Source: Candidatus Altarchaeota archaeon (GTDB lineage Archaea; Altiarchaeota; Altiarchaeia; JAFGQM01). From it: DNA of 5,892 nt. Below the pieces are notes generated by a model that made no database searches, was not told the DNA's origin, and saw only the letters and a list, made by a program, of their open reading frames with translations. The position numbers were made by a program, and so were the translations under genes. The DNA lies in assembly GCA_016935655.1 (NCBI GenBank), contig JAFGQM010000058.1:1-5892 (forward strand). The letters run 5' to 3'. Shown piece after piece: positions 5,426-5,892 of this stretch (positions within the stretch are counted from its first letter, which is position 1; each line of letters starts with the position of its first letter).

Positions 5426-5892
5426 TCAACCCTCCAATATACCCAATACTCTCTTAGCCCTTTCCAGAGCAGGCTCTTCTATCCCCGGGTAAGAGACTTT
5501 CCCCCCTACAAATCTTTTCAATTCTAAAACCATCTCCTTTTTCCTTCGGTCTTCGTGCTCTTTGTCTAACGCCTTGAAACCCTGCAGCTTCTGCGGCCCC
5601 TCCATTCCGCCCTCGGGTATGTACCAGTCCTTGAAGTTCACACCGCAGCCAGCCTTGAACATCAGGTAGCCTAGGGGCGTCGCGACCGGCGGGACCCCGA
5701 TGCCGAGTCCCCTGGCCGTTTCCTCATGGATCTTTGATCTGTTGCTGAACATGACATAGGCCACCATCAGGCTGCCTCCGGGGGGTATCGTTTCGCCTAG
5801 TATCCCAAACAGCTTTTCGTCCAATCCTTCTTTCTGCAAGTTTATTTTTTCTTCCCCCCTTATAACTTCCTCCACATATTCGCAGTCCATCC
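5426..5892 (-). CDS. DUF1122-like protein, possibly cut at its N-terminus by the window edge
   Basis: An open frame of 154 residues from an ATG at 5888-5890 continues to the right edge, so the true start may lie outside. The sequence recalls DUF1122, a family of uncharacterised, largely archaeal proteins; I make this match from memory. The most characteristic segments are IPPGGSLMVAY (35-45), GVPPVATPLGYLMF (65-78) and DWYIPEGGMEGPQKLQGFK (88-106). The last is rich in Gly, Trp and Tyr and could form a binding site. The C-terminal 45 residues are helical and charged. There is no signal peptide or membrane segment, so it is probably cytoplasmic. The PPGG and GxGxGxPP-type stretches superficially resemble acetyltransferase loops, but I claim no enzymatic function. 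Its TGA (complement of 5426-5428) is one base from the receiver gene start, so the two are probably one transcription unit. Confidence 0.65.
   Translation of the reverse strand, partial: MDCEYVEEVIRGEEKINLQKEGLDEKLFGILGETIPPGGSLMVAYVMFSNRSKIHEETARGLGIGVPPVATPLGYLMFKAGCGVNFKDWYIPEGGMEGPQKLQGFKALDKEHEDRRKKEMVLELKRFVGGKVSYPGIEEPALERAKRVLGILEG
5430..5435 (-). promoter_or_regulatory. Shine-Dalgarno site of the receiver gene
   Basis: On the minus strand GGAGGG is followed by five bases (TTGAT) and the receiver ATG at 5422-5424. It lies within the last codons of the upstream DUF1122-like gene and supports this start. It is the only convincing Shine-Dalgarno sequence at any start in the window, which suits an internal operon gene. 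Confidence 0.75.

Noticed and set aside
1..5892. Search by eye for tRNA, CRISPR repeats, insertion-sequence ends, direct repeats or a mobile-element boundary
   Set aside because: No cloverleaf-like or repeated spaced sequence was noticed. Genes are packed end to end with similar composition, leaving no room or sign of an inserted element.

Overview
The window looks like a compact archaeal chromosome segment. It carries an archaeal-type (GHMP-fold) shikimate kinase, the archaeal ribosome-rescue factor aPelota, the archaeal Ski2-like helicase Hel308, and a secreted protein with an archaeal class III (type IV pilin-like) signal peptide. Possible start signals are archaeal too: AT-rich TATA-like boxes sit about 26-31 bases before ATG codons that have no Shine-Dalgarno sequence. 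The lineage cannot be fixed from this sequence. A euryarchaeal, Altiarchaeal or DPANN-like genome would all fit.

Layout from left to right: the 3' end of aroK (+, cut by the window edge), pelA (-), an unrecognised very basic 196-residue protein (+), hel308 (-), a cysteine-rich class III signal-peptide protein with two calcium-loop-like motifs (+), then a response-regulator receiver protein with an inserted coiled-coil segment (-), preceded in its transcription unit by a DUF1122-like gene (-) that reaches the right edge. Neighbours alternate strand except for the last pair, which is the only visible operon (1 base between stop and start, with a clear GGAGGG ribosome binding site). There is almost no non-coding DNA: 40, 67 and 28 bases between genes, an 11-base tail-to-tail overlap (aroK/pelA) and a zero-base tail-to-tail junction (unknown gene/hel308). 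No stretch of more than 300 bases lacks a gene. I saw no tRNA, rRNA, CRISPR array, insertion sequence or attachment site.

The genes do not form one pathway. Three are housekeeping: aromatic amino-acid synthesis, rescue of stalled ribosomes, and repair of blocked replication forks. The less ordinary content lies in the other genes. These are a surface protein that joins a pilin-like N-terminus to a 24-cysteine, acid-rich ectodomain; a stand-alone receiver domain whose phospho-acceptor chemistry is intact but which carries about 40 extra helical residues; and an orphan highly basic protein divergent from pelA. A hairpin plus T-run sits across the abutting stop codons of the orphan gene and hel308 and looks like a terminator. 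I do not see a clearly new multi-gene system.
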